Origin: Ptychodera flava
Taxonomy: Eukaryota; Hemichordata; Enteropneusta; Ptychoderidae
NCBI RefSeq assembly: GCF_041260155.1
Contig: NC_091931.1
Coordinates: 34,911,326 to 34,975,325, forward strand
Length of the DNA: 64,000 nt
Direction: 5' to 3'
In this document: piece by piece, positions 1-11,943 of the stretch
Layout: every line of letters begins with the position of its first letter
How positions within the stretch are numbered: the first letter of the stretch is position 1
Translations under genes and position numbers: made by a program
Notes under the pieces: generated by a model
Database searches by the model: none
The model's input: only the letters and a program-made list of their open reading frames with translations
Told to the model about the DNA's origin: nothing

Positions 1-59
1 TGAGACGTGTTTATGCAATACCTGCCATAAAGAATGTCACGTTTTGTTTGAATTCTTAG

Positions 60-3000
60 ATATTACTCTTCAGCTATAACAGCCAGTGATCAGGCCATAG
101 TAAACCAATTACTTTACGCCATGGATTATGACTACGACTACAGTGACTCCGAATATAGTTCTTTTGATTGGGATAACTGGTATTCCAATCTGTCCCTGGC
201 AGCCGATTTTGATTACGCCAACTTTACCAGACGAGTTGGAATGCAATTGGATGATACAACGTTATTGTCGTGTGAGTGGCGGGGTAGATCATCTTCCTGT
301 TCAGCTAGAGTAAGTCAAATTTTTCCGGCTATCTTATTCCACGTCTATCAGCGATAAACGACTCCTTATCGGTAACCGCTATGTCAGATTTATCAGATGG
401 TTATAAAAATAGTGACTGTTGTTTTACCTTGGCTCGTTATATTTGTTAAATATTTGACCTGATAACATGAAGACAAAAATAGTTATATAAGCAACATAAT
501 ACTGTGATGCACAACCACTTGTTGCAAGGGCTTAGCCGGCAAAGCTGATCGCAAAACCTCGTTGGTTGCAGAGGGCGCAAATCGACGCGTTGTATGCGCT
601 GAAACCTGAACTCGTCCGACCATCCTTTTTTTTTTAAATTTGCTATGCGGCGGACCACCCAGGAATATATATTAGGCAGAGTGAACGACAGGTTGTGTGT
701 TGATTACGTCATGAAAGTATGATGACATCACATATGACGTCTTGCATTTGTGTTGCATTATCCTGATCATGGCATACGCATAAGACTGATATTAGACTGG
801 AGGAGCCTAGGGAGCTCCCTACGCTCCCCCTCAGGAGGGGAACGTAGGGAGAATCCTCGAGCGACGGATCTTCCAGTCTAGACTGAATTATGAGAGCATT
901 CAAAGGGTTAAAAAGCTGGAGCACTCCCCAGGAAGACATTTCTTTGTATCTCCGCACTGGCGGTCACACTGGAACTAGATTACGCACTGCAGCAACGCTA
1001 CGTCAATTCATTTCGTATGCTATATAGATCGTCGTTCTTTTTACAGAATTTCACGCACGTCTTCACGTCGTATGGAAACTGCTATACCTTTAATGGAGGG
1101 TCTCAATACTTGTCTCAGGACCAGCCAGGAGCCGGCAATGGTTTTAGATTGCTCATAAATATTAAACAGGTAATTGCGACATGGAAGCATTGGAGAATAA
1201 CATCATGACACAGTGGGCCTCAACACCACTTCATCCAAATATACGGAATATCTTAGGCTCTTTCTGCGTGGTGACACAGTTACTGTACCCCCATTAAAAT
1301 ATATCATTGTCAAATAGTCTGTTTGCTTTGTTGATATCATAATATTATGGCGCTAGCAAATACCTCCAGACAAACAGACATCGCTGCGACATTAGCTCAC
1401 GTGTGTGAACACGTGAGCTAAAAACGCCAAAAGATATAGCCAATGGGGCTTTAAATTACACAGTTCAATTACATCGGGTTGATAGCTACCATAGTGATGT
1501 CGATAAAACCCAAAAGTTTCGACAGCTACCGCTTGATTGCATTTAATAGCAGCAGGGACAAATAGATGTTTTAAATTAACTCGCATACCTAAATCTCACC
1601 TGATGAAATACTCTCTCTTGTATCATTAGGAGGAATACACTGAATCGGCGTCCGGAAATGTACAAGCGGGTGTAAAGTTTCTTGTTCATGATAAGAACAC
1701 GCCACCTTTGATGGATTCGCAGGGTTCAGCGGTGGCTCCAGGAACCTACGCATTCGTTGCAGTTCAACAAGTTAGGGTAAGAATACCAGTAACCATGAAC
1801 TTGGTTGTTTTGTCCGTAGTCTGACGTTTTTCGTTTTTGTTTTTAATTTTGCGATCATTCTCGATTGAATGAAGTTGGTCTCAATCAGTGTGTGTGTCTC
1901 TATACAAAACCGGGCCGAGATTCAAAAGCTTGACAAGTAATAGCAATGCGTCTTTGTGTCTTTCTGTGCGTCTCTCTGTCAGTCAGTCAATCTATCTATA
2001 TCGGTCTGTCTGTCTAACTGTTTTTCTTTCTGTTTGTCTGTCTTTATATCCATCCATCCATCTAAAACTTATTATCTGTCTACCTTTCTGTCTCTCTGTC
2101 TTCTGCCTGTCTCTTGATCCATTATCATCATCATCATCATAATCGTCGCCGTCGTCGTCATCGTCGTTGTTACATACTATTGTAGCTACGATGGTCCCCT
2201 TAATGGTCAGCGACATCGTTATTTTCTCTCGGATCTGCGTAAAGTTATCTCACCTTAATACATCTCTTTTCGATAGATGAACCATAAGTAACGGTTCACA
2301 ATTATTTCCTTTACAGACAGTTAGTTTGTCTAAGCCTTACGGAAGCTGTGTCAGCTCCTCCACGTTGCAGTATTACGACGAGTATTCGCTATCAGCCTGC
2401 CTTATAGAATGGAGATTGGAGTTAATCGTCCAGGAGTGCGGCTGTAAACCGTTCCGTTATCCTGGTCCAGCGAGGGATTGTACCGTAACGGAGAGCGCAA
2501 CTTGTGCGAAGACCACCCTCGGTTAGTCGTTTGTGGCTTCACGGTGTGTTAGCCCTGTACTTCGTGATGTTCACGGATTGTGACGTGACGAAATTAGCGG
2601 CTAAATTTACAATAACACTATCTTTTTAACACTGTTCCATACTTTTTGTCTGACATAGCGTCTCTTGATCCATCATCAAAGACGCTACAAGGACACACTA
2701 TCATTATTTGACCTCCCTGTCAATGTATACTCCCTACATATACTGATATATGATAGTGTCCTTGTCCTTGTCCTCTACATTACGTTTGGGTCAACAACAA
2801 CAACACAACAGTTATGTTCGTTGAATTTGATTGGTCAACAACAACAACACGACTAATAAACACAAACAACAATACAAACAACGACAAAGTTGGCAGAGAG
2901 TTGCATCGGCTCAAATAATTATTATATAGTGTCCTTGTAGCGTTCCGTATAACGTCATCTACATTACGTTTGAACCAACAGCAACACAACAGTTATGTTC

Positions 3001-5303
3001 GGTGTATTTTATTAGTCAACAACAACCATACTAATAAACATAAACAACAATAAAAACAACAACAACAACCAGATGTCTGAGTACCCCGTGGTACAATATG
3101 CAATGTGATTGTTGACAAAATAATGCTCGTCCGGACTTAAATTTTTGACATATAACGGACCGTATTATCAGCATTGGTGAGATAAACACTGGGAATTTGG
3201 ACATGGTTCTTGAAGAAGACCATAATTTATAGACAAAGCGAAAAATAACCTTAGCAGACGGTATACGCTTTCGTCGATTATCATGTTATTTCATATATAC
3301 ATGATAATGTGCCTTGTCCACATCACAGGTCTATATCCTCCATCTAGTTTACGCATATGAGTTGTAGGTCTTGGTTACATATTATTTTTTCATTTTACTG
3401 TAAACCCTTCAAAGGAAGAGCAACACAAATATACATAAAAGTTCAAACCAAAAAGGTTTTGAAACAAAACACTCAATACAAGACAAAAGAAAACACAACT
3501 TTAAAATAGTCTTAAGAACATATTATATAAATTATAATGTAGGTTTCGAAAGACAGTGTGACACGAATCCAACAGGTCAGTGACGCAGAACTCATCCGCC
3601 TACAACAAATAACAGACAGTCACAGTTCTATGGGGAATTATTGCATTATTTATGAGAGTTATTTACCTGATCATACTTATGCATCAATGGAAGATGACCC
3701 AATATTTCACACGAGTTGTAACCTCCTTTCATTTGTAGGGAGGATAAAAAATGGCGACTTCGGCCAATCGAGCTGTTACGTGCCTTGCAACATGACAAGC
3801 TATCCGACATCTGTATCGTACGCTCAGTACCCGAGTCAAAGCGTCGCACCAGAGATGGCGAGTTTTTACAATGTATCTGAATCTTATGGCAGGTAATTCA
3901 TGCTTTCTTTTCGAATACAAGTTTCGTTCAAAGTGTCTCGTGAACGTGTTTATACTGTACCATATTTGAAAGGAATAAGTTCCTGCTCTTCTGACTGAAG
4001 AATGAACCCATCGTTTTGATCTTCAATTTAAACAATCATTTCTTCAAAAGAGCATAATTCTGTGTTGCCTACTGAAAGATCACGTTTCATCTGCTCGCAA
4101 AAGCACGAATGTATTACTCTTTTAACTTTAGAGATACCTCACAAATGTGTCGATGACGTATCTTTAAAATAGTATGCGCCTCGGGGACAGATATTCGGAC
4201 TCTGAACTTTTTACAATTCTCTGCTTGTCTACCATGTGTGAGGCTTCATTTTATAGCCCTTGGAGTACGAAAACTTTTCATCGCAACAGTTTTTCGGAAA
4301 TCGAAGATTTTATTTTCCTCTTACAGTTAACACAGGGATGGCGATTATTTTGAAATTCAAATATCGGTAGATGTACAAGGTAATTTGTTTCTGTAGTGTA
4401 CCAAACTTTGCACGTTAACCCCTGATTTTTATTCTTGGTTTGGTAAGTCGATAGTTGAAAGTTCCATAGAGGAAAGTTTGAGCAAGAGTTTTAGTCTTTC
4501 ACTTACGAGGCGCACAATACCTTAATGAACGACAGACCAGAATGTACTAGCCTAAAACGAATGACTTGTAGACATGACGTCCAACTTGTTGACCGGCAGG
4601 GTTACAGCACAAGACGACGCCATGAAGGCTCCCTTCAAAGATTTGATCCTATACACCACTACGTTGACGTCGCTTTCGATGTTCTTTCGTTTTTTCATCA
4701 TTCCCTCTTTTGTTTTCAGGAACAATTTAATCTACCTAGACATATACTACGATGAGATAAATTATGAAGAGTTGAAACAGACAGAAGCGATGACTCCGTC
4801 AGCGTTAGTCAGTAAGTCGGCGTTCCTGAGTGAAAAAAATGTTTTACTTTTTCCGGTGGCGCCAACATCAGTCAAAATTTCATACAGGGATGCTCCCTGG
4901 GCCGTAAATTCAATACTTATCGAATACCGCTTTAAAGTCCGAGAAAATCAGTATTTTAGTATGCTATTCGAGATGAAGTCGTTATCTTTGTGGTGTTTCT
5001 AACTATTTGAATCAAGTCAGTTTCGGAGACACTCTGATGGAAATTGTAAGTCTCGCGAGATCTTAACTCTGATTTTGTTCCTTTTCCACAGGTGATATCG
5101 GTGGTCAGCTTGGGTTCTTCCTGGGTGCAAGTATCATCACACTGTGTGAATTCATCGAGTATTTGATAATGAAGTGTCACGGGGCCTGCAGAACAAAGAG
5201 TAAGAAAGTTTGGGACAGCAATGACGAAAAGGAGAAAAAAGTTGACGTCGCTGCTAACGGGGACACAGAACTGAATTTTGGACCCAGATTTGCATTTTCC
5301 TAA
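60..5303 (+). CDS. ASIC/degenerin-type sodium channel, 3' part (5' exons off the left edge)
   Basis: Proton- or ligand-gated sodium channel of the ENaC/degenerin/ASIC family in the plasma membrane. Seven GT-AG exons join in frame: 60-309, 1047-1169, 1630-1776, 2317-2521, 3739-3892, 4720-4811 and 5092-5303, giving 393 residues to a TAA stop. Seen in order: LLSCEWRG, NFTHVFTSYGNCYTFN, the PGTYAFVAV segment, CLIEWRLELIVQECGC, SCYVPCNMTSY, and the pre-pore/TM2 segment DIGGQLGFFLGASIITLCE with the GAS selectivity triplet, then a charged tail. These match the extracellular cysteine-rich domain and second membrane helix of ASICs in order and spacing. TM1 and the cytoplasmic N-terminus, roughly the first 100 or more residues, must lie upstream. 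The first exon could start at 60 (after TTAG) or 74 (after TTCAG); both keep the frame. The ATG at 121 is internal. Family is certain; the exact subfamily (ASIC versus another degenerin) is not. Confidence 0.92.
793..880. repeat. Short palindromic element (CTCGAG hairpin family, copy 1)
   Basis: An 88-bp element in the first visible channel intron. It is bounded by perfect 9-bp inverted ends TAGACTGGA/TCCAGTCTA and contains an inner stem CTCCCTACG/CGTAGGGAG (815-823 with 843-851). Its right end (855-880) matches 16072-16097 at all but one position, so it is one of at least two copies in the window. It looks like a very small non-autonomous inverted-repeat element; no coding capacity. Confidence 0.7.
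1392..1421. repeat. Perfect 12-bp stem hairpin in a channel intron
   Basis: Arms TTAGCTCACGTG (1392-1403) and CACGTGAGCTAA (1410-1421) with a 6-base loop. Each arm contains the CACGTG E-box palindrome. It lies between the second and third visible exons. No function can be assigned. Confidence 0.6.
1960..2170. repeat. Degenerate CTGT/TCTG tract and ATC/GTC trinucleotide tract
   Basis: Simple-sequence DNA in the intron before the exon at 2317: a decayed (TCTG)n-like pyrimidine stretch followed by (ATC)n passing into (GTC)n near 2125-2170. The open frames across it are low-complexity artefacts. Confidence 0.75.
2772..3056. repeat. Two-copy tandem duplication of about 183 bp
   Basis: The block at 2772-2875 (CTACATTACGTTTGGGTCAA onward) recurs at 2955-3056 with about 85% identity by eye. 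Both copies carry the CAACAACAACAACACAACAG stretch and a CTAATAAACA motif. It lies inside the channel intron 2522-3738. Confidence 0.7.
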
Positions 5304-5470
5304 AATAACAGTCTTAGGACATGTGTTTATACGAAGGGGGAATCGTTTAATTCGAGTCATTGCTGCCAAAGAAGTACATATCAGGGACAAGCTATTCGCT
5401 TACAGCGAGGACAAAGGGAGGCCAAAATGCCAACGGGTAAAGTTTGTACTTTGCTGACCAGGCAGCTTTG

Positions 5471-5476
5471 AATAAA
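5471..5476 (+). terminator. Candidate polyadenylation signal of the ASIC-type gene
   Basis: AATAAA about 170 bases after the channel's stop codon, on the same strand. The distance suits a short 3' UTR, but the motif is common in AT-rich DNA. Confidence 0.35.
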
Positions 5477-7169
5477 GCTGACAGGGTATATGATGCGGCT
5501 GGCAGAGGACAGTGGGGGCCATCGTGTGACGGAGGTGGTAGTTTGGAGCTCTTAATCTGGGGCGGCGGCATCGGAGCTTTCCTGATTAGTTGCGGGAGAG
5601 GAAATTTTCAAATCGTGCAAGAAGCGAAATCAGCTACCAACAGCTTTCTAGTTCCCCTTCAAAGTTTAGTTTTGTTTGAAATACCTGCATACAATTTGTC
5701 GAGATTTATGTTTTTGCGAGAATTGATGGATGAGTATTTTCGATGAGATAAATTCCAAAAGATTTAGTTGGCCCGTTTCGAAATTCTACTCTTTTTCCCA
5801 AATTTCTATTCAACAACCCTCTCTCCTCTGTGTTCGTTTAAACCTTCGATTATTTACACTGCCAATGGTATTGGTTAGCTGATAGGAAACGCGTGTTTCA
5901 TGGAATTCTTATCACAATAGTGTGGTCTACTCTACTCGCCGAATCTTTATTACCTATTACATCAGTACTATCAAAAACATAATATGTCAATTCTGAACTC
6001 TAGTTTTAGAACTTATGATTAATCTTTCTTTGTATTAGCAAGTATATTCAAAGAAATTTCACGGGAATTTTGTTCAATCAGTCGATAGTTGACTGTCAAA
6101 ATAGTTCAATACTTTTGCAACGTATCTTTCAAATGAAATGGCGAGCTGCCTTTTAATTAGATTTACAAATTTCCAATTCAAAAATTTAAGTCGCCATTCG
6201 ACGTAAATGTAAATATTATTACCACAAATCTTCTAAATGGATATATAAATGTTATTAAATATGGAAATGATCGTTTGTAATGCATAGTTGTTTGTACGGT
6301 GAACGTCAAGTTCAGTATAGATGAAGTTAGTAGTGACTCGAGCCATTGACAAGGTCAAGGGAATGACAACAATCACAGTGACGTTTGCGTTTTTTGGAAG
6401 TCTGTTACGAAGTTTAAAACTTTGCAGCACCGTTGCATTTAATAGCATACATGTGTACAGAGTGGGTTGTTTAGAATAACCAAAACAACTCCCGTTGTTA
6501 AAGGACAGCTGTGATGTGATATACGTATTTGGATAGAGTCAATCGAACGTATTCATTTGCTCTTCATAATTTGTAGTTCGTTAACGTTTGAATTTAAGAG
6601 AACGGCATACATAACCATTGTGAATCAAAATAAATATATCAGGTCGTATGTTTTGTTCTTGTTGTTTTGATTCTTTTGTGTGAACTTGTGAACATTTCTT
6701 GAAGATGGATTTGATCAAATAGCAACAACTGAGAATCTACTCAAAACTATTTACAAATATCAAAGCTTGGCAGGCAGGGACTGATGAAAATCTTTCAAGA
6801 TATGGGAATACAAGGATATTCCTGTTGTCATGGAAACTAAAAGCAAACCAAAGCCATGGCAAACACACAAGTTGGATAACTGAGAAGCCTTATGAGATTC
6901 GGCATAATGGTAATTTGTTGTACAAAGCTTGACATTTCGAACGGGTTAATTAGCATATTAAAATACAATTTGCATATCCGCTTGTTCCATCTTAAGTTAT
7001 TCATGTGCGAGTAGATTGCCACCCAATATGAGATGCGTTTGTATCCCCTTGCAGCGAACTCTGTTCTCAGTTGGAAAGCAATGAAATATGTAACATCTTT
7101 TCAGCATGAATGTTCTGTTAGCCTGCTGTACGCTTTGAACCCCAACTCTTTGAAGTTTTACACTGATAA

Positions 7170-7779
7170 GCAGATAAGAATGGACAGTGAAATTGATCTA
7201 AATGTTGCCGCACTTGTGTAATTGCTTGTAAAGTTGTTCAAAAACTTGCCTCAGAAGTTGCACTGACTTGTTATAACTGCGGTGAAAATCGAAGAGCTTT
7301 TATGGACCCGTATTAAACATTCACCAGGGAGCACACTTTGCAGTGCTCTTCACATACACAGAATCATATTACATTCCTAATACACAGCCCCTCTAAGTTA
7401 CATTTTATCACAGCCAAGTCAGAGTCTAGTTGTCATTAGACTCTTGTTGCCTTTGCATAAGTTCTTTGACAAAAAATAATGATCCACAGGAAAAGAGTTG
7501 TACATACGCCAGAAGCAGTACGTGAGAAAGTTGTCGAAATGTGCGGGGATAGAAAGTCAGGAAATCTTTACCCAACACACACACAGACACTAATCAGTTC
7601 CCACTTTATTGCTTTATCTCAACAATTGCAGCGGAAGCATACTGTGAAACAACACTATCATCTGTCCGTTGTTTGCCGCAACTCAACTAAAATTACCGTC
7701 CCTGTAGTAAATTTTGAAACAAACCAATGACACAAGTGTGATAACATTTAGATCAATTTCACTGTCCATTCTTATCTGC
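7170..7779. mobile_element. Non-autonomous element with ~52-bp terminal inverted repeats
   Basis: Left arm 7170-7221 (starting GCAGATAAGAATGGACAGTG) is the reverse complement of 7728-7779 with about 4 mismatches in 52. The total span is about 610 bp and no transposase-like frame lies inside. I could not define a clear target-site duplication. It is best read as a MITE-like or foldback DNA element. Confidence 0.65.
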
Positions 7780-8005
7780 ATACGACAGGCGCATTGTAAC
7801 TGCGCCATTGGAAACCGGAATTAACAGGATGGAGCCACAGAAAGCTCCTGCGCATGTCATTTTTGACGCAGCGACGTGCCCATCATCCTAGCAGTGAGTC
7901 AAAATTTGTTATTACAGGTAATCGAAACGACCTCTTTTAGTGTGAGATCTCCTACCGAAGGGTTATTTTTTTGCATAAAGGAGCACAACTTTGAAGACGG
8001 GATAT

Positions 8006-8316
8006 AAATCAGTATTTTGCTGTGTAGAATCAATAATAAGGCTCCTTGTTGACCTCCTGCACACTTTCTTCAGTATGCTCATACATGGTACGTTCATATC
8101 TGTTATAGAGTACGGATAAAGGTGAAAGGCTAAATTCTACAGTTGGCCAACACGTCGTCTACCCTTTAAATCAGTATATTGTTTTGTAGCATCAATAGTA
8201 AGTTTCCCTGTAGACCCTCACGCACATTTTCTTTTCTTCAGTGCACTCATGGCACATTAATATCTGTTATAGAGCACGGGGAAAATTGAAACTAATGTAG
8301 TCCACACGTCGTCTAC
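8006..8316. repeat. Two-unit tandem repeat, ~160 bp per unit
   Basis: Units 8006-8162 and 8168-8316 share AAATCAGTAT, a GTAGAATCAATA/GTAGCATCAATA block, ATATCTGTTATAGAG and CACACGTCGTCTAC/CAACACGTCGTCTAC in the same order. Divergence is moderate, so the duplication is not recent. Confidence 0.65.
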
Positions 8317-9010
8317 ACGAACATTCCTTTCAAATTAACATTGAGTTAAAGAGTGTATTCCCTTTGTAGCATTATCAATTTCCAACAAATTGCGTATCTG
8401 TTTAGCATTCAATCAATCAATCATTCATTGGTCCTTCAGTAAGTTACAGAGATCAATTGAGTAAGCACACATTGAAGATGTAATATCGGTATGTCTAAAG
8501 TCTAACCTTTACACACATATATGATTGAATTATAAATATCTTCATTACGCCACAGTGTAAATCAATATGAAGGCAATGATTATTATCCATAAGTGCTGCA
8601 CCTCATTGAAAGCAAAAGGGTATAATACCTTCCATGAGACTAAAGTAAGGTTTATGATGTAATATAATTTGTTATGTTGCAATAAGTAACACTTTTAAAA
8701 CAAGTATATCACGTGAAATGTCTCCTGTGTCGATCTAAGAGCACATTACAAACCAAATCAGCGATGAAACGCATATTTCCAAAACAAAACATCAAATTTT
8801 GTAAGGGAAACTTCTTTCTTTGAAAATATATAGCCAACTATACAAACTTAAACTTGATTTTGATGGGTCTAAAAAGTTACAGAATTGAATGTCACTGGAC
8901 TTTATATCCATCGTTATGATGTTAGGCTAATCATATAAAACAAAAGGATAAAACCAAATACATAGTATTCGAAGGAAAAGATCTTAAAAATGTTTCAACT
9001 CGTTTTGAAG

Positions 9011-9696
9011 GTTCCAATACAAGAAATTGACTTTTTTAATCTAACAATTCTCTGCTGGTTTATAAGCTCAGAACCCCCGTAAACTGTACATTTGCTAAAA
9101 GCCTAGATATAGGGAAACATTTTGGTAACAACAGTGTCACTATTGTTTACATAACTATCACGTGACAGGTAATTTGCATAACCTTTCAAAAATCGGTTTT
9201 CCCTATGTTTTGTCTAAATTCTTCAAAACATCTGACTCAAACTTCCTGGAATGCAAGCTGTCATAACGATCTTTCAAAATCTGTCTCAGATATTTTATAT
9301 TTTGCTAAGTTTTTTTTGAGCACAAGAAATCAACTAGGATTATATTCACCGCTCTGGAAGTTTTTCTGGCATAAAAATGTTTTAGAAGGTTTCAAGTTCT
9401 GTTTAAGGTTTAAAGTTCTGAGACACACTTTGGAAGATCCTTATAACAGCTTGCACTCACACAAATTTCAGCCTCATATTTCAAAACATTGAAACAAAAC
9501 ATAGGGAAAACCGATTTTTGAAAGGCTATGCAAATTACCTGTAACGTGGTAGTAATGTAAACAATGGTGACACTATGGTAACCAAAATGTTTCCCTATAT
9601 CTAGGCTTTCCGAAAATATATAATTTGCGGGGGTTTCTGAGCTTATTAGCCACTACAGAATTGTCAGCTTAAAAAGGTCGATTTCTGTGTCTTTGA
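9011..9696. mobile_element. Foldback element with ~200-bp inverted arms
   Basis: Arms of about 200 bp, 9011-9220 and 9490-9696, are inverted copies of each other with roughly 10-15% divergence by eye. Shared blocks include CTAGATATAGGGAAACATTT, CAGGTAATTTGCATA and ATCGGTTTTCCCTATG in the left-arm orientation. The 270-bp centre has an open frame (9205-9492) that resembles no known protein. Its right end abuts the next element at 9698 directly, suggesting nested or clustered insertion. Confidence 0.7.
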
Positions 9697-9697
9697 A

Positions 9698-10223
9698 CTT
9701 TAAAGCCCCAATAGCTGCGAATGTGTAATAAACCGATCTCAAAATATCAACCGTTTTCCCAGAGTTTTCTCGGAAAAAGGCCCATTAAAGACTGAAAGAG
9801 TGTAGAAGCACTGTCATAAGTGTCGAAAGTGGCATGTAAATTCACACGTTTTAACATCATTTTAGATTTCCCGCCATTTTCAAAAACTAATCATGTGACA
9901 GAGAAAATGAAGATTACAACAACAAAATGTTGGCCATCGTGTGTTGTGCATTCAAGTTAATTGCATCATGCTTGTTTCTTTTATGTTTACGATGTGTATG
10001 TGCAGGAAATACTGCATTTTTGTACTTTTCTGTGGGCGCCATTTTATGAGTGGGGCACGCATTTATTATCTATTCTGTTTAAACGCGTTGGCGTGGTTCA
10101 TATCAGCGAGCCGTGATACTTGTGTACATGTCATTCAGTTTGCACATTTACATGAACAAACTTTGGTTTGAAAATAAAATCATGAAAATAATGCGTAGAA
10201 TTCGCAATTATTGGGGCTTTAAA
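9698..10223. mobile_element. MITE-like element with TTTAAAGCCCC inverted ends
   Basis: Left end 9698-9722 (CTTTAAAGCCCCAATAGCTG) is the inverted copy of 10200-10223 (reading CAATTATTGGGGCTTTAAA on +). The ends carry TTTAAA, so a TTAA-type target duplication is possible but cannot be told from a palindromic tip. Its right half, with GGGGCACGCATTTATTATCT and AAAATCATGAAAATAATGC, recurs in the 13540-13902 repeat, which makes this a dispersed family. No coding capacity. Confidence 0.65.
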
Positions 10224-10253
10224 CAAACTGTAATTATGTGATTAATTTTCCTT

Positions 10254-10259
10254 TTTATT
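10254..10259 (-). terminator. Candidate polyadenylation signal of the GalNAc transferase gene
   Basis: TTTATT on the + strand (AATAAA on -), about 180 bases past the stop codon of the minus-strand transferase. Weak on its own. It lies only about 30 bases beyond the MITE-like element that ends at 10223. Confidence 0.3.
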
Positions 10260-10438
10260 AACTTTTTTGTGCAAAAAAAAACGCTTCTGCAAAAAATTAT
10301 GAATCAAATGTACAAAACATTCAGTTTTTTTGAAGTGTCTTATTTTGTTACTCAAACAATGTCTAAAAGGTTAAAGGTTAAATCTGCCAAAATAAAGGCA
10401 AAAAACGTGTGGTCATACGCATTGTTATATACGAAAAC

Positions 10439-11943
10439 CTAAATACATTTCAAGTTATTTTTGAACGAAACGTGTTTTCTCTTCTCTGCACTGAGATCAG
10501 TTCGTCTCATCTTGTTATACTTTGCACTTGATCGATCTCTCTTGTGCATGATATTCACATCAGTACATCCCATAATCCGCAGTTTACCCAAAGAATCGAT
10601 AAAGTATTCGGAATGTCCCGATCTTTCAAAGAATGGGTCAAAGCCGGACTTCCTCACAGTGCTGGTTCTTGCCATGAAAAAGTTAGTGGTACCGTCTGCC
10701 CAGAAACACTGTGGAAATTCTGCAACCTTGTGATACTTTCTTTCACTCCTAATATCAAGACAATCTCCTTCCTCATCGCCATAATGGAATTTTAAAATTC
10801 GGCAACCATAGCAGTCTGATTTGCTGACCGCTCTCCCAAATTCGTCTCCAACTGTCCCGCCAACGTGATCAACAGTAACATTAGGATGCTCAAATTTCTC
10901 AACAAACCTTTCAAGCCGAGTTCCATTGGTAAACACAAAATCGTCGTCTACCCACAGAAAGTATTTTGTCCTGACTTGACTCACTAACAGATTTCTGCCT
11001 GCAAACCAACCTTCAGCAGACGGCATGATGTAGTGTTTCACATTAGCGGCTTTGATTTTCTCCGGAAACTCGGAATCATCAGCGATAAGAATCGTGATGC
11101 CCGGATAAAACTTATGGACACTTGATATCAACCTCTTGACAGCTGGGTAACGCTCAAATGTCTTGGAGACAACTGTTACTTGGCATTTATGTTTCCAGAC
11201 TCACCTGGGTCATACAAAAATGGCCTCTCTTGTCTTTTAATATGCACATGGATGGACACATGAAAAGACATCCAGCTGACATCGACGATATCTCGAGATT
11301 CAATACTGTAAACTGTACTGTTGTATCTTATTGTCGAAAGAACTCCATTAATCGTTTCCATGTCACCGTTGACCGTGATAGTTAATTCAGCCGTCTTGTT
11401 TCCAAGAATGTTCAGACGATGGTCCTCATGAGGTATGTACAATACGCCGAGACTATTACGACACCTTAGCTGAATTTTAGAAACATTCAACGAGTTGTTG
11501 GGGATAGCTCTGCTCAACGAAAGTCCGTGAAGTTTCGTTGACTCCAATGGCTGGACGGTGATACCATTGCCGATGAACTGAAACGGTGAAAGTGCTGGAC
11601 ATCGAACAAGGGGCTCGTTTGAGACTGCATGCAATCTTTCCCAATCTTCTAATTCAACACGACGACGTTCCTTGCTTGCTTTACTCAACAGGGTCTTATC
11701 TTTACAACTGCATGTCGCTCCATACTTTCTCGCTTCCCTATTGGCGTTAATGACGTGTCCATTGATGTTCTCATACGATTTGGATTCCAGCAAGTCCGGC
11801 GCCAGGACAACACTTTTTTTCGGAGTCGATATACATCTCGTATGAAATGTAGTGCGAATGAAGGTGTGAACATAAAGCAGAGTACAAATAATAATACAAG
11901 TTGATAGCAAAATCAACGCTACGAATTTACGGGGAACTGCCAT
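10439..11943 (-). CDS. Beta-1,4-N-acetylgalactosaminyltransferase, B4GALNT1-like, single exon, one apparent frameshift
   Basis: Golgi type II membrane enzyme that adds GalNAc from UDP-GalNAc to a glycan acceptor; B4GALNT1 makes GM2/GD2-type gangliosides. ATG at 11943 is in a good context (GCCATGG) and starts MAVPRK plus a hydrophobic anchor (about residues 7-25). The stem domain ends PFLYDPGESGNINAK, matching the LYDPG...NISA segment of B4GALNT1. The catalytic domain follows: VTVVSKTFERYP, ILIADDSEFPEK, GWFAGRNL, the DxD-type FLWVDDDFVF (about residues 330-338), ADGTTNFFMART and HSEYF. The first frame stops at 11176-11178 and the catalytic frame takes over at 11179, so one base is missing between NAK and VTVV. 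This may be a sequencing error, a polymorphism or a recent inactivation. Total about 501 residues against 533 in human B4GALNT1. No introns, unlike the multi-exon vertebrate gene. Substrate is not determinable. Confidence 0.88.

Larger units (their letters stand above)
5304..10438. other. Intergenic region without a recognised gene
   Basis: Between the channel stop and the GalNAc transferase stop. It holds a probable 3' UTR up to about 5.5 kb, then AT-rich DNA with several inverted-repeat or tandem elements listed separately (7170-7779, 8006-8316, 9011-9696, 9698-10223). Open frames here are at most 100 codons and show no recognisable domain or codon bias. From 5.75 to 7.15 kb I see nothing beyond AT-rich unique sequence. 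Confidence 0.6.

Noticed and set aside
5444-5746. 100-codon open frame after the ASIC-type stop codon
   Set aside because: Lies across the likely 3' UTR and poly(A) signal; no homology recognised.
9205-9492. 95-codon open frame in the centre of a foldback element
   Set aside because: No transposase signature, and it extends into the inverted arm; no evidence of coding.
11132-11215. A tiny intron (GTGAGT donor at about 11202) to explain the GalNAc transferase frame change
   Set aside because: Splicing there would remove the conserved GESGNINAK segment and no acceptor lies in a suitable place; a single missing base fits the homology better.
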